Origin: Pseudomonas chlororaphis subsp. aurantiaca
Lineage (GTDB): Bacteria; Pseudomonadota; Gammaproteobacteria; Pseudomonadales; Pseudomonadaceae
Assembly: GCF_013466605.1 (NCBI RefSeq)
Contig: NZ_CP059162.1
Coordinates: 2,170,001-2,234,000, forward strand
Length of the DNA stretch: 64,000 nucleotides
Direction of reading: 5' to 3'
In this document: one piece after another, positions 33,990-44,928 of the stretch
Layout of the letters: every line of letters starts with the position of its first letter
Position numbering within the stretch: the first letter of the stretch is position 1
Notes under the pieces: model-generated
Databases searched by the model: none
Seen by the model: only the letters and a program-made list of their open reading frames with translations
What the model was told of the DNA's origin: nothing
Program-made: the position numbers and the translations under genes

Positions 33990-34184
33990 TTAACCGCCGA
34001 AGGTAAAGGTGCCCAGCATGAGCTTCGCGGCCAGCGAGGTGGCGGCCAGTTGCACCAGCCATAGCGCCAGGCCGCCGAAAAATACCCCCAGGGCAATTTG
34101 CAGGACCAGGTTCTTTTCGCGTTTCTGCGGGCGGGGGAAGTGGTCCAGTTCGTCGCGGTCGGCTCGCAAGTCGTCGTGTCTCAT
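33990..34184 (-). CDS. Small single-span membrane protein
   Basis: A 64-residue protein with a hydrophilic N-terminus ('RHDDLRADRDELDHFPRPQKREKN') and a membrane helix at about residues 27-50 ('VLQIALGVFFGGLALWLVQLAATSL'). Charge distribution suggests the N-terminus stays in the cytoplasm. No function can be given. It lies between the small helical protein gene and the aminotransferase gene. Confidence 0.65.
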   Translation of the reverse strand: MRHDDLRADRDELDHFPRPQKREKNLVLQIALGVFFGGLALWLVQLAATSLAAKLMLGTFTFGG

Positions 34185-34268
34185 GGGAATTCTCGATAGG
34201 GAAGCGATGGGGAAGAAGGAGAGCTGGATTCAGTCTAGTGGGCATCGGGCCGGCGAGGGCGGCCCACA

Positions 34269-34301
34269 AAAAAGGGGGAAGCCCTCAGGCTTCCCCCTTT
34301 T
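34269..34301 (-). terminator. Bidirectional terminator after the aminotransferase gene
   Basis: AAAGGGGGAAGCC and GGCTTCCCCCTTT form a perfect stem with a CTCA loop and A/T runs on both sides. It ends transcription of the minus-strand aminotransferase gene. Confidence 0.88.
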
Positions 34302-34318
34302 CATTCACCGCACGTGGC

Positions 34319-35515
34319 TCAGATCACCTGGATGATGGCCTTGGTCACGACGTCGATGTTGCTCTGGTTCAGCGCGGCCACGCAGATGCGGCCGGTGTCC
34401 AGGGCATAGATGCCGAACTCGTTGCGCAGGCGCGTCACTTGATCGACGGTCAGGCCGGAGTAGGAGAACATGCCGCGCTGACGGGCGACGAAGCTGAAGT
34501 CGCGCTGTGGCGCGCCCTTGGCCAGCAGGTCGACCATCTGCAGGCGCATGCCGCGGATGCGCAGGCGCATTTCGGCCAGTTCGGCTTCCCACTGGGTGCG
34601 CAGTTCCGGGCTGTTGAGCACCGCGGCAACGATGCTTGCACCGTGGGTCGGCGGGTTGGAGTAGTTGGTGCGGATCACGCGTTTGACTTGCGACAGCACG
34701 CGCGCGCTTTCTTCTTTCGACTCGCTGACGATCGACAGGGCGCCAACGCGTTCGCCGTACAGCGAGAACGACTTGGAGAACGAGCTGGAGACGAAGAAAG
34801 TCAGGCCCGATTCGGCGAACAGGCGTACGGCGGCGGCGTCTTCGGCGATGCCGTCACCGAAGCCCTGGTAGGCCATGTCGAGGAACGGCACGAGGTTTTT
34901 CGCCTTGACCACCTGCAGCACGTTTTTCCAGTCTTCCGGGCTCAGGTCGACGCCGGTCGGGTTGTGGCAGCAGGCGTGCAGGACCACGATCGACTGGGCT
35001 GGCAGGGCATTCAGGTCTTCCAGCAGGCCGACGCGGTTCACGTCGTGGGTGGCGGCGTCGTAGTAGCGGTAGTTCTGAACCGGGAAACCGGCGGTTTCGA
35101 ACAGCGCGCGGTGGTTTTCCCAGCTTGGATCGCTGATGGCCACGACAGCGTCAGGCAGCAGTTGCTTGAGGAAGTCGGCACCGATCTTCAGTGCGCCGGT
35201 ACCGCCGACGGCCTGGGTGGTAACCACGCGACCGGCGGCCAGCAGCGGCGAATCGTTGCCGAACAGCAGCTTCTGCACGGCCTGGTCGTAGGCGGCGATA
35301 CCGTCGATCGGCAGGTAGCCACGGGAAGCATGTTGAGCGGCGCGGATCGTCTCGGCTTCGACAACGGCGCGCAGGAGTGGAATTCGCCCCTCCTCGTTGC
35401 AGTAAACACCGACCCCCAGGTTGACCTTGTTGGTACGGGTATCGGCGTTGAATGCTTCGTTGAGGCCCAGGATAGGATCGCGTGGTGCCATTTCGACAGC
35501 GGAGAACAGGCTCAT
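34319..35515 (-). CDS. tyrB: Aromatic amino acid / aspartate aminotransferase
   Basis: A 398-residue class I PLP enzyme, the size of TyrB/AspC. 'LFSAVEMAPRDPILGLNEAFNADTRTNKVNLGVGVY' is the family N-terminus, 'HACCHNPTGVDLS' carries the Asn and Gly-Val-Asp motif, and 'SSSFSKSFSLYGERVGAL' (about residues 244-261) holds the PLP-binding Lys. It exchanges amino groups between aromatic amino acids or aspartate and 2-oxoglutarate. The N-terminus and core cannot separate TyrB from AspC reliably, so the symbol is tentative. It is divergent from uvrB, as in other pseudomonads. Confidence 0.92.
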   Translation of the reverse strand: MSLFSAVEMAPRDPILGLNEAFNADTRTNKVNLGVGVYCNEEGRIPLLRAVVEAETIRAAQHASRGYLPIDGIAAYDQAVQKLLFGNDSPLLAAGRVVTTQAVGGTGALKIGADFLKQLLPDAVVAISDPSWENHRALFETAGFPVQNYRYYDAATHDVNRVGLLEDLNALPAQSIVVLHACCHNPTGVDLSPEDWKNVLQVVKAKNLVPFLDMAYQGFGDGIAEDAAAVRLFAESGLTFFVSSSFSKSFSLYGERVGALSIVSESKEESARVLSQVKRVIRTNYSNPPTHGASIVAAVLNSPELRTQWEAELAEMRLRIRGMRLQMVDLLAKGAPQRDFSFVARQRGMFSYSGLTVDQVTRLRNEFGIYALDTGRICVAALNQSNIDVVTKAIIQVI

Positions 35516-35850
35516 TATTACGGCGGCTCTGAATGGAATGTGGAGGGACGTGTCGCGCTCCAGCCGAATGCACTAGAGCGGTGCACAAACGGGGAGCTAG
35601 TATAGAGGCCATCACTGTGCGCGGCGACAGCTGAAAGGGCTTTTCCGGCAAGTTTTTCGGTTTATTTTTCGACCGTTAGTCTTATTGCAACGTCAAAGTC
35701 GTAGAGGGGCTTAGGGCCTTTACCTTGAAAGCTGTGGAATTTGCCTCCACATCCAGCACAATCCAGTATTTTCCCCGCGACACTCGTCGTTTGCGGTCTT
35801 TCTCGTTCCTGTGCGGCGGCGTCGCGCTGGAGTGAATCCAGAGGTACGTT
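35516..35850. other. Divergent promoter region, aminotransferase/uvrB
   Basis: 335 bases between two divergent genes, without a gene of its own. It contains CTGT-N8-ACAG at 35615-35630, which fits the LexA box spacing, but its centre is GC-rich and it lies nearer to the aminotransferase gene. Promoter elements are not clear by eye. Confidence 0.5.
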
Positions 35851-37866
<2,016 letters not shown>

Positions 37867-37879
37867 TCTGCAATTGTTG

Positions 37880-37983
37880 CCTGCAGCCGCTGCCGCAGGC
37901 TGTGATCGGCCGGTACGGCCGTGGCGTTCTTGAAATCGCTGGAGGTCCTGCGGACCTATCGCAGCCTGCGGCAGCGACTACAG
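37880..37983. repeat. REP-like inverted repeat between uvrB and gltX
   Basis: The left arm TGCAGCCGCTGCCGCAGGCTG (37882-37902) and the right arm CAGCCTGCGGCAGCGACTACA (37962-37982) are inverted copies matching at 19 of 21 positions. This type of palindrome is a known Pseudomonas intergenic repeat. Confidence 0.75.
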
Positions 37984-38106
37984 ATTCGTTTCGAATAGCC
38001 TCAACCTTGGCTTAAATGCCCTGCTCACTGGAGCGGGGTCGGCATCGCCTGTTACCATTCGCCTCTTGTTTGATCTTCGCTTTTCATCTTCTTTCCGAGA
38101 CATGCC

Positions 38107-39588
38107 ATGACCACCGTCCGCACGCGCATCGCGCCATCGCCTACCGGGGATCCCCACGTAGGTACCGCTTACATCGCCTTGTTCAACTACTGCTTCGCCA
38201 AGCAGCACGGCGGTGAGTTCATCCTGCGCATCGAAGACACCGATCAACTGCGTTCGACCCGCGAGTCCGAGCAGCAGATTTTCGACGCCTTGCGCTGGTT
38301 GGGCATCAACTGGAGCGAAGGCCCGGACGTGGGCGGCCCGCACGGCCCTTACCGGCAGAGCGAGCGTAGCGAGATCTACCGGAAGTACACCCAGCAGCTG
38401 GTCGACATGGGTCATGCCTTCCCGTGCTTCTGCACCGCCGAAGAGCTGGACCAGATGCGCGCCGAGCAGATGGCCCGTGGCGAGACGCCGCGCTACGACG
38501 GCCGCGCGCTGCTGCTGCCCAAGGAAGAGGTCGCCCGCCGCCTGGCCGCTGGCGAACCGCACGTGATCCGCATGAAGGTGCCGAGCGAAGGCGTCTGCGT
38601 GGTGCCGGACATGCTGCGTGGCGATGTCGAGATCCCGTGGGATCGCATGGACATGCAGGTGCTGATGAAGACCGATGGCCTGCCGACCTACTTCCTGGCC
38701 AACGTGGTCGACGACCACCTGATGGGCATCACCCACGTATTGCGTGGCGAGGAATGGCTGCCTTCGGCGCCGAAACTGATTCTGCTCTACGAGTATTTCG
38801 GCTGGGAACAGCCGCAGCTGTGCTACATGCCGCTGCTGCGCAACCCGGACAAGAGCAAGCTGTCCAAGCGCAAGAACCCGACCTCGGTGACCTTCTACGA
38901 GCGCATGGGTTTCATGCCGGAAGCCATGCTCAACTACCTGGGCCGCATGGGCTGGTCGATGCCGGACGAGCGCGAGAAGTTCTCGCTGCAGGAAATGGTC
39001 GACAACTTCGACCTGTCGCGCGTCTCCCTGGGCGGGCCAATCTTCGATATCGAGAAGCTGTCGTGGCTCAATGGCCAGTGGCTGCGCGACCTGCCGGTGG
39101 AAGAGTTCGCCAGCCGCGTGCAGACCTGGGCGCTGAACCCCGAATACCTGATGAAGATCGCGCCGCACGTGCAGGGCCGGGTGGAGACCTTCAGCCAGAT
39201 AGCACCGCTGGCCGGGTTCTTCTTCGCCGGTGGCGTGACTCCGGATGCCAAGCTGTTCGAATCGAAGAAGCTGTCGGGCGACCAGGTACGGCAACTGATG
39301 CAACTGATCCTGTGGAAGCTGGAAAGCCTGCGTCAGTGGGAAAAGGACAGCATCACCGCGACCATCCAGGCCGTGGTCGAATCCCTGGAGCTGAAGCTGC
39401 GTGATGCCATGCCGCTGATGTTCGCCGCGATCACCGGTCAGGCCAGCTCGGTCTCGGTGCTCGATGCCATGGAGATTCTGGGGCCGGACCTGACCCGTTT
39501 CCGCCTGCGCCAGGCCATCGACCTGCTGGGTGGCGTGTCGAAGAAAGAAAACAAAGAGTGGGAAAAGCTGTTGGGCGCCATCGCCTGA
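38107..39588 (+). CDS. gltX: Glutamyl-tRNA synthetase
   Basis: A 493-residue class I synthetase. The HIGH-type motif is in '[20 protein letters not shown]' (residues 10-29) and the KMSKS-type motif is KLSKRKN (about residues 255-261). Normal length for the Pseudomonas enzyme. It charges tRNA-Glu. The duplicated tRNA-Glu genes lie immediately downstream, after a gap with their own promoter, which is the standard Pseudomonas neighbourhood. The start at 38107 follows the GAGAC region and gives the standard N-terminus. Confidence 0.98.
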   Translation: MTTVRTRIAPSPTGDPHVGTAYIALFNYCFAKQHGGEFILRIEDTDQLRSTRESEQQIFDALRWLGINWSEGPDVGGPHGPYRQSERSEIYRKYTQQLVDMGHAFPCFCTAEELDQMRAEQMARGETPRYDGRALLLPKEEVARRLAAGEPHVIRMKVPSEGVCVVPDMLRGDVEIPWDRMDMQVLMKTDGLPTYFLANVVDDHLMGITHVLRGEEWLPSAPKLILLYEYFGWEQPQLCYMPLLRNPDKSKLSKRKNPTSVTFYERMGFMPEAMLNYLGRMGWSMPDEREKFSLQEMVDNFDLSRVSLGGPIFDIEKLSWLNGQWLRDLPVEEFASRVQTWALNPEYLMKIAPHVQGRVETFSQIAPLAGFFFAGGVTPDAKLFESKKLSGDQVRQLMQLILWKLESLRQWEKDSITATIQAVVESLELKLRDAMPLMFAAITGQASSVSVLDAMEILGPDLTRFRLRQAIDLLGGVSKKENKEWEKLLGAIA

Positions 39589-39763
39589 TTCAGCGCGCTG
39601 ATTCGCGGGAGCCGGCACGCTGGCTCCCGCGGAACTGTGCAAGAAGTGAAATTGCGGTCGTTGGCGGAGGGCACAACGGTCCGCAAAAGCCCCGGATTTA
39701 CGGGGGAGGGCGGTAAGTGGTTGTTATGCCGGCAAATTTTTTTAAAAAAAGCTGAAAAAAAAT

Positions 39764-39792
39764 TTGACAGCCTTCCGATACGCCCTTAAGAT
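39764..39792 (+). promoter_or_regulatory. Strong sigma-70 promoter of the tRNA cluster
   Basis: TTGACA at 39764-39769 and TAAGAT at 39787-39792 are separated by 17 bases. An A/T-rich stretch just upstream (39,735-39,763) could be an UP element. The GC-rich bases after the -10 box fit a discriminator under stringent control. Confidence 0.85.
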
Positions 39793-39813
39793 TCGCCCCG
39801 TCCTCACCGACGA

Positions 39814-39889
<76 letters not shown>

Positions 39890-39967
39890 ATTTACAGTTC
39901 AAGGTCTGGCCACACCGGCCTTGAATCGATCAGTTCTCAGCACTGATCAGTTGTTAGAAGGGTATGC

Positions 39968-40043
39968 GTCCCCTTCGTCTAGTGGCCTAGGACACCGCCC
40001 TTTCACGGCGGTAACAGGGGTTCGAGTCCCCTAGGGGACGCCA
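39968..40043 (+). tRNA. tRNA-Glu (TTC), copy 1
   Basis: A complete 76-base tRNA with encoded CCA. The acceptor GTCCCCT pairs with AGGGGAC, the anticodon is TTC within CCTTTCACGG, and the T loop is TTCGAGT. It lies 78 bases after tRNA-Ala copy 1. Confidence 0.97.
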
Positions 40044-40096
40044 GTTTTACAGAAGCGATGTTGCAAGATGTCGCTCCGCCGCGAGGCGAAAAATCC

Positions 40097-40172
<76 letters not shown>

Positions 40173-40252
40173 ATTTTACAGTTCAAGGCCTGGCCACACC
40201 GGCCTTGAATCGATCAGTTCTCAGCACTGATCAATTGTATAGAAGGGTTTGT

Positions 40253-40328
40253 GTCCCCTTCGTCTAGTGGCCTAGGACACCGCCCTTTCACGGCGGTAAC
40301 AGGGGTTCGAGTCCCCTAGGGGACGCCA
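40253..40328 (+). tRNA. tRNA-Glu (TTC), copy 2
   Basis: Identical in sequence to copy 1 at 39968-40043. The last gene of the duplicated Ala-Glu array, followed by a hairpin terminator. Confidence 0.97.
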
Positions 40329-40353
40329 CGATTACCCGCTTTGCGGGATTTAT

Positions 40354-40387
40354 AAGGGTCATTCAATTATTGAATGGCCCTTTTGTT
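40354..40387 (+). terminator. Terminator of the tRNA cluster
   Basis: AAGGGTCATTCAAT and ATTGAATGGCCCTT pair along about 14 bp, with one G-T pair, around a very small loop, followed by TTTTGTTT. Confidence 0.8.
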
Positions 40388-40467
40388 TGTCTGGCGTTTG
40401 GCCATTCTTCCTTTCTCCCCACACTGTTCTCTGACCGGCGGTCACACTAACGACTTGCGAAAATTTA

Positions 40468-40500
40468 TTATGAGAATAATATTCTGATTGTAATATTCGG
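40468..40500 (+). promoter_or_regulatory. Candidate operator of the TetR-family gene
   Basis: AT-rich repeats, with TAATATTC occurring twice 16 bases apart and GAATAATATTC forming a near-palindrome, lie just before the ribosome site of the regulator gene. Such a site fits autorepression by a TetR-type protein. Confidence 0.5.
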
Positions 40501-40508
40501 AGGCAACG

Positions 40509-41048
40509 ATGAACGATAAAAAAGCTCAAACCCGCGAACGCATTCTCCAGGCCGCCAGCTCCGCGCTGGTGCAACGTGGCCCGGCCGAGCCGAGCGTGGG
40601 CGAAGTGATGGGCGCCGCGGGCCTGACGGTCGGTGGCTTCTATGCGCATTTCGAAAGCAAGGACGCCCTGATGCTGGAAGCGTTCAGCCAATTGCTGGCC
40701 CAGCGCCGGGGCCTGATCGCCGATATGGATGCGTCGTTGACCGGCGAAGAGCGGCGGGCGCTGGTGGCGGCGTTCTACCTGTCGCGCAAGCACCGCGATT
40801 CCAGCGAGCAGGCCTGCCCGATTCCCGCATCGGTCGGTGAGATGGGGCGCCTGCCGGACGATTTCCGCAAAGTCCTGAATGAACACATCGAGCTGATGCT
40901 GGCTCAGTTGGCAACCACCCCCGAAGACATCGACAAGGCTCTGGCCGACCTGGCCCTGATGGTGGGTGGCTTGTCTCTGGCCAGGGCGCTGGGAGCCGGT
41001 GAGCTGTCGGACCGTTTACTGCGCGCTGCCAAGTCGGCGGTGCTATGA
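40509..41048 (+). CDS. TetR/AcrR-family transcriptional regulator
   Basis: A 179-residue regulator. The N-terminal helix-turn-helix ('TRERILQAASSALVQRGPAEPSVGEVMGAAGLTVGGFYAHFESKDALMLEAF') is the TetR signature, with the recognition helix around residues 40-47. The C-terminal ligand domain is all helix. CGGAGG precedes the ATG. The next gene, an alpha/beta hydrolase, starts 29 bases later and may be its co-transcribed target. AT-rich repeats upstream of its start may be its binding site. Confidence 0.92.
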   Translation: MNDKKAQTRERILQAASSALVQRGPAEPSVGEVMGAAGLTVGGFYAHFESKDALMLEAFSQLLAQRRGLIADMDASLTGEERRALVAAFYLSRKHRDSSEQACPIPASVGEMGRLPDDFRKVLNEHIELMLAQLATTPEDIDKALADLALMVGGLSLARALGAGELSDRLLRAAKSAVL

Positions 41049-41077
41049 CCTGAGGCGCTGGCCTGAGGAGAGGAGCG

Positions 41078-41911
41078 ATGAGCACGTTAAGTTGGGTTCG
41101 TGGCGTTAACGGCACCTTGGGCTGGGTTGCACCGAAGCTGGTCGCCAGCAAGATGCGACTGGCATTCATGACGCCGCGCGAGCGGCTGCCGCGTGACTGG
41201 GAGCTGCCGCTGCTGGCGCGTTCGGAGCGCATCACCCTGCGGTTCGGGCTCTCGGCATTGCGCTGGGGCCAGGGGCCGGCGGTGCTGCTGATGCATGGCT
41301 GGGAAGGGCGTCCGACGCAATTCGCCAGCCTGATCGATGCGCTGGTGGACGCCGGTTACAGCGTCGTGGCGCTGGATGGCCCTGCTCACGGACGTTCTCC
41401 CGGGCACGAGGCCAATGTGATGCTGTTTGCCCGGGCCATGCTCGAAGCCGCCGCGGAGTTACCGCCGCTGCGCGCGGTCATCGGCCATTCCATGGGGGGC
41501 GCCAGCGCCATGCTGGCGGTGCAACTGGGCTTGCGTACCGAGACCCTGGTCAGCATCGCCGCCCCGGCGCGGATACTCGGTGTATTGCGCGGCTTCGCCC
41601 GTTATGTGCGCCTGCCGCCCAAAGCGCGCTCGGCCTTTATCCGCCAGGTGGAGCAGGATGTCGGCATGCGCGCGGCGGCCATGGATGTCGCGCACTACCA
41701 GTTGGATATGCCCGGGTTGATCGTGCATGCCGAAGACGACAACTTTGTCCCGGTCAAGGAATCCGATCTGATCCACGAGGCCTGGTTCGACAGCCGCTTG
41801 CTGCGCCTGAAGGAGGGCGGGCATCAGCGTGTACTGGCCGATCCACGTGTGATCGAGGGCGTGCTGACGCTGTTGGCCGGCCGCAGCCTGCAAGCGCGCC
41901 AATCCGCCTGA
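41078..41911 (+). CDS. Alpha/beta-hydrolase
   Basis: A 277-residue hydrolase. The nucleophile elbow is 'GHSMGGASAMLA' (Ser about residue 130), the oxyanion region 'LLMHGWEGRP' is near residue 71, and the late His is in 'EGGHQRVL'. An Asp lies in the 'AEDDNFVPV' loop. The substrate is unknown; enzymes of this type are esterases or lipases. It follows the TetR gene by 29 bases, so expression is probably linked to it. The N-terminal 40 residues are a basic, helical extension. Confidence 0.9.
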   Translation: MSTLSWVRGVNGTLGWVAPKLVASKMRLAFMTPRERLPRDWELPLLARSERITLRFGLSALRWGQGPAVLLMHGWEGRPTQFASLIDALVDAGYSVVALDGPAHGRSPGHEANVMLFARAMLEAAAELPPLRAVIGHSMGGASAMLAVQLGLRTETLVSIAAPARILGVLRGFARYVRLPPKARSAFIRQVEQDVGMRAAAMDVAHYQLDMPGLIVHAEDDNFVPVKESDLIHEAWFDSRLLRLKEGGHQRVLADPRVIEGVLTLLAGRSLQARQSA

Positions 41912-41959
41912 GCAATCCGTTACACTGCCCCGGTCGAATAATCTGACCGGGAGTGGGGC

Positions 41960-42397
41960 ATGGGCTGGGATCTGGCAACGCCATTTATCATCGATCTGCA
42001 GGTGGGTGCCGAAGACATCGACGGCTTGGGGCATGCCAACAACGCGGTGTATGTCACCTGGCTCGAGCGTTGCGCCTGGCGTCATTCCCAGCGCCTGGGC
42101 CTGGACCTGAGCGAGTACCGCCGCCTGGATCGGGCCATGGCGGTGGTACGCCACGAGATCGACTACCTGGCGGCGGCCTATGAAGGCGACGAGCTGCAAC
42201 TGGCGACCTGGATCGTCGATTGGGACCAGCGCCTGAAGATGTCGCGGCGCTTCCAGCTGGTGCGTCCGAGCGACGGCACCACCTTGCTGCGGGCCCAGAC
42301 CACCTTTGTCTGCATCGAGCTGTCCAGCGGCAAGCCCAAGCGCATGCCGGTGGAATTTCTTGAAGGTTATGGGCCGGCGTTGCAAGGCGCGAGCTGA
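41960..42397 (+). CDS. Acyl-CoA thioesterase (4HBT hotdog fold)
   Basis: A 145-residue hotdog-fold protein. 'IDGLGHANNAVYVTWLERCAWRH' (about residues 18-40) is the 4-hydroxybenzoyl-CoA thioesterase signature, with 'ATWIVDWDQRLKMSRRFQL' and 'LLRAQTTFVCIELSSGKPKRMP' later. It should hydrolyse an acyl-CoA, of unknown chain. Follows the hydrolase by 48 bases on the same strand. The start at 41960 is the first ATG in the family context, although the ribosome site GTGGGG is weak. Confidence 0.87.
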   Translation: MGWDLATPFIIDLQVGAEDIDGLGHANNAVYVTWLERCAWRHSQRLGLDLSEYRRLDRAMAVVRHEIDYLAAAYEGDELQLATWIVDWDQRLKMSRRFQLVRPSDGTTLLRAQTTFVCIELSSGKPKRMPVEFLEGYGPALQGAS

Positions 42398-42516
42398 GCC
42401 TTCGGCATGGCTTCATCGCCGCCGGTGACCATCCACCCGTTGAAATACCTGCTCCCCGGCGAAACCCAGTAAACTGCCGCACGTTTTTTTATCGCGTTTT
42501 ACGTTGAGTGTGATTC

Positions 42517-43476
42517 ATGCAAATTGCTTTGGCGCCCATGGAGGGGTTGGTCGATGACATCCTGCGGGATGTGCTGACCCGGGTCGGTGGTATCGACTGG
42601 TGCGTGACCGAGTTCATCCGGGTCAACGACCAGTTGCTTACGCCGGCCTATTTCCACAGGTTCGGCCCCGAGTTGTTGAATGGCGCGCGGACCGCGTCCG
42701 GCGTGCCGCTGCGGGTGCAACTGCTGGGTTCCGATCCGGTGTGCCTGGCGGAAAACGCCGCCCTGGCCTGTGAGCTCGGTTCCGAAGTCATCGACCTGAA
42801 CTTCGGCTGCCCGGCCAAGACCGTCAACAAATCCCGGGGCGGTGCGGTGCTGCTCAAGGAGCCGGAGCTGCTCAGCCAGATCGTCGAGCATGTGCGGCGT
42901 GCCGTGCCGGCGCATATCCCGGTGACCGCCAAGATGCGCCTCGGCTTCGACAGCCCGGATGGCTCGCTGGTGTGCGCCACGGCGTTGGCCGAAGGTGGCG
43001 CGGAACATATCGTGGTGCATGCGCGGACCAAGGTCGACGGCTACAAGCCGCCGGCGCACTGGGAATGGATTCCGCGGGTGCAGGACGTGGTCAAGGTGCC
43101 GGTGTTCGCCAACGGCGATATCTGGAGCGTCGAAGACTGGCGCCGCTGCCGGGAAATCAGCGGCGTGGAAGACATCATGCTCGGTCGTGGCCTGGTGTCG
43201 CGTCCGGACCTGGCCAAACAGATCGCCGCCGCACGTGCTGGCGAGGAAGTCGTCGAGATGACCTGGGCCGAGCTGATGCCGCTGATCCAGGACTTCTGGC
43301 TGCAAGCCAAAGCTCAAATGACGGCGCGCCAGTCGCCTGGTCGTTTGAAGCAGTGGCTGGCGATGCTGACCCGCAATTATCCCGAGGCGGTGGAGCTGTT
43401 CACCGTCCTGCGCCGTGAAACCGAGCCGGATCAAGTCTCGCGTTTGCTGGGCTTGCCGGTGGCCGAGGCGGCCTGA
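42517..43476 (+). CDS. dusC: tRNA-dihydrouridine(16) synthase
   Basis: A 319-residue flavoenzyme. The N-terminus '[36 protein letters not shown]' is the DusC form of the Dus family, '[17 protein letters not shown]' (about residues 93-109) contains the catalytic Cys, and '[20 protein letters not shown]' is the FMN/substrate region. It reduces U16 in tRNA with NADPH. The size matches E. coli DusC. The heat-shock promoter of the next gene begins 20 bases after its stop. Confidence 0.94.
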   Translation: MQIALAPMEGLVDDILRDVLTRVGGIDWCVTEFIRVNDQLLTPAYFHRFGPELLNGARTASGVPLRVQLLGSDPVCLAENAALACELGSEVIDLNFGCPAKTVNKSRGGAVLLKEPELLSQIVEHVRRAVPAHIPVTAKMRLGFDSPDGSLVCATALAEGGAEHIVVHARTKVDGYKPPAHWEWIPRVQDVVKVPVFANGDIWSVEDWRRCREISGVEDIMLGRGLVSRPDLAKQIAAARAGEEVVEMTWAELMPLIQDFWLQAKAQMTARQSPGRLKQWLAMLTRNYPEAVELFTVLRRETEPDQVSRLLGLPVAEAA

Positions 43477-43496
43477 AAAAAATCTGCAAAAAGTCT

Positions 43497-43524
43497 CTTG
43501 AAATGCAATCGGCGGTCCCTATCT
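43497..43524 (+). promoter_or_regulatory. Sigma-32 (RpoH) heat-shock promoter of ibpA
   Basis: CTTGAAA (43497-43503), 13 bases, then CCCTATCT (43517-43524), close to the RpoH consensus CTTGAAA-N(13-15)-CCCCATNT. It precedes the Hsp20 gene with a leader of about 65 bases. Confidence 0.9.
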
Positions 43525-43529
43525 AAGGG

Positions 43530-43599
43530 TTACGCGATGCCGAATTCGGGTCGCGGAGACAAAAAACTTGCTGATTGTTTTCAGGAGATTTGAACCATG
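43530..43599 (+). promoter_or_regulatory. ROSE-like RNA thermometer in the ibpA leader
   Basis: The leader between the RpoH promoter and the ATG holds TTGCT at 43568-43572, which can pair with the ribosome site AGGAG (43583-43587) in the manner of ROSE elements before small heat-shock genes. The pairing was judged by eye and not folded. Confidence 0.7.
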
Positions 43600-44043
43600 A
43601 GTACTGCATTTTCCCTCGCGCCACTGTTTCGTTCCTCGGTGGGTTTCGACCGTTTCAACGACCTGTTCGAAACCGCCCTGCGCAATGAGCCAGGCAGCAC
43701 CTACCCGCCCTACAACGTCGAAAAGCACGGTGACGACCAGTACCGCATCGTCGTGGCCGCCGCCGGGTTCCAGGAAGAAGACCTGGAGCTGCAAGTCGAG
43801 AAGGGCGTGCTGACCATCAGTGGCGGCAAGCGTGACGCGAACGAAGGCGTCACCTTCCTGCACCAGGGCATCGCCCAGCGTGCGTTCAAGCTGTCCTTCC
43901 GCCTGGCCGATCACATCGAAATCAAGGCCGCCGGCCTGAGCAACGGTCTGTTGAGCATCGACCTGTTGCGGGTGATCCCGGAAGAAGCGAAAGCCAAGCG
44001 CATCCCGATCAACGGGACGCAGAAGCCAGCCCTGCAGCATTGA
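43597..44043 (+). CDS. ibpA: Small heat-shock protein, Hsp20 family
   Basis: A 148-residue IbpA-type protein. The N-terminus 'FSLAPLFRSSVGFDRFNDLFETAL' and the alpha-crystallin core ('YNVEKHGDDQYRIVVAAAGFQEEDLELQVEKGVLTISGGK') are standard, with 'GLLSIDLLRVIPEEAKAKRIPING' containing the C-terminal anchoring I-x-I motif (IPI). It holds denatured proteins for refolding by DnaK and ClpB. The upstream RpoH promoter and the ROSE-like leader show control at both transcription and translation. A terminator follows at 44089. Confidence 0.95.
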   Translation: MSTAFSLAPLFRSSVGFDRFNDLFETALRNEPGSTYPPYNVEKHGDDQYRIVVAAAGFQEEDLELQVEKGVLTISGGKRDANEGVTFLHQGIAQRAFKLSFRLADHIEIKAAGLSNGLLSIDLLRVIPEEAKAKRIPINGTQKPALQH

Positions 44044-44088
44044 TCCCTGCGCCGCCACACCGGTGTGTGATCGAGCGCTGAGTCGCTG

Positions 44089-44119
44089 AAAAAGGCCCCG
44101 ACCAGTCGGGGCCTTTTTT
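44089..44119 (+). terminator. Terminator of ibpA
   Basis: GGCCCCG (44094-44100) pairs with CGGGGCC (44107-44113), extended by A/T pairs, and is followed by a T run. Confidence 0.85.
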
Positions 44120-44229
44120 ATGCCCGGGAAAATCATTGTTCGCCTTTGCCGCGTTGTGGCGCTTTCTCTACAATCCGCCGCAGTTTTGCCGACCCCCCAT
44201 TCCTCACTGGTCGGCCTGGAGCCTTTTTC

Positions 44230-44928
44230 ATGGATGAGATACAGCAGCACTGGCTGTGGAGCCTCTCTGCGCCGATGGTTGCGCTCAACCCTCGCGCCGG
44301 ATACGACAACCCCGCGTTCTACCCCGGCTCGGACTCCATCGACCTGCAAGGCAGTTGGGGCATCAGTGACCGACGGCAGTTGCTGGGCATGCTGGAAAGG
44401 ATGACTGACAACGGTCATGCCACCCACCTCGACGACGCGTATCGCGCCTGGCAGCGTTGTCTGCCGAGCGAATGGCAGGCCCTGCTCGAGACGCTCGAAC
44501 CCCGTGAACGCATCCTGCATGGGTTTGCCAGCCGCACCTTTGGCGCTTGCGGCCCGGGTGGGATCCTGGCCTGGGATTACGGGCGCATGGGGTTTCTCTT
44601 GCGTTGTGGCGTGCGCAATCAGTGGATCGATCTGGCCGAGAGCCTGTGGTTGCACAGCCGGCTGGCGGTCAGGGCGCAATACCACTACGGCAGCTGGTTC
44701 GCCTATTTCAATGGATTCCTCGCTGGCCGCGCGTTCTGGGGTTGCCTGGGCAATAGCGATGACGAACTGGCTTACGAACTGGATCGACAGGGGGAGAACC
44801 CCCACAGCCAGATGATTGCCCGCGGGCTCGCTGAAAACATGGCGGATTGTCTGGCGGACTTGCCTTGGCACCTGGATCTCGACTTGCCGCAGCGTCCGGC
44901 GTCGCTAGAGGAGTTCGACTGGTCATGA
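44230..44928 (+). CDS. DUF1266-domain protein
   Basis: A 232-residue protein with the DUF1266 features 'WGISDRRQLLGMLERMTDNGH' (about residues 46-66) and 'ILAWDYGRMGFLLRCGV' (about 121-137). E. coli YbeU, a neighbour of hscC and DnaJ-like genes, belongs to the same group, so a role as a partner or client of the HscC chaperone is a fair inference. It overlaps the J-domain gene by 4 bases (ATGA). The start at ATG 44230 is chosen over a longer frame that lacks a ribosome site. Confidence 0.85.
   Translation: MDEIQQHWLWSLSAPMVALNPRAGYDNPAFYPGSDSIDLQGSWGISDRRQLLGMLERMTDNGHATHLDDAYRAWQRCLPSEWQALLETLEPRERILHGFASRTFGACGPGGILAWDYGRMGFLLRCGVRNQWIDLAESLWLHSRLAVRAQYHYGSWFAYFNGFLAGRAFWGCLGNSDDELAYELDRQGENPHSQMIARGLAENMADCLADLPWHLDLDLPQRPASLEEFDWS

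Noticed and set aside
35615..35630. CTGT-N8-ACAG, a match to the LexA box pattern between the aminotransferase gene and uvrB
   Set aside because: The centre is GC-rich while true boxes are AT-rich, and it lies over 200 bases from uvrB. A chance match is as likely.
37978..39642. A 554-codon frame antisense to gltX
   Set aside because: gltX is certain on the plus strand. The antisense product is Gln/His-rich shadow sequence.
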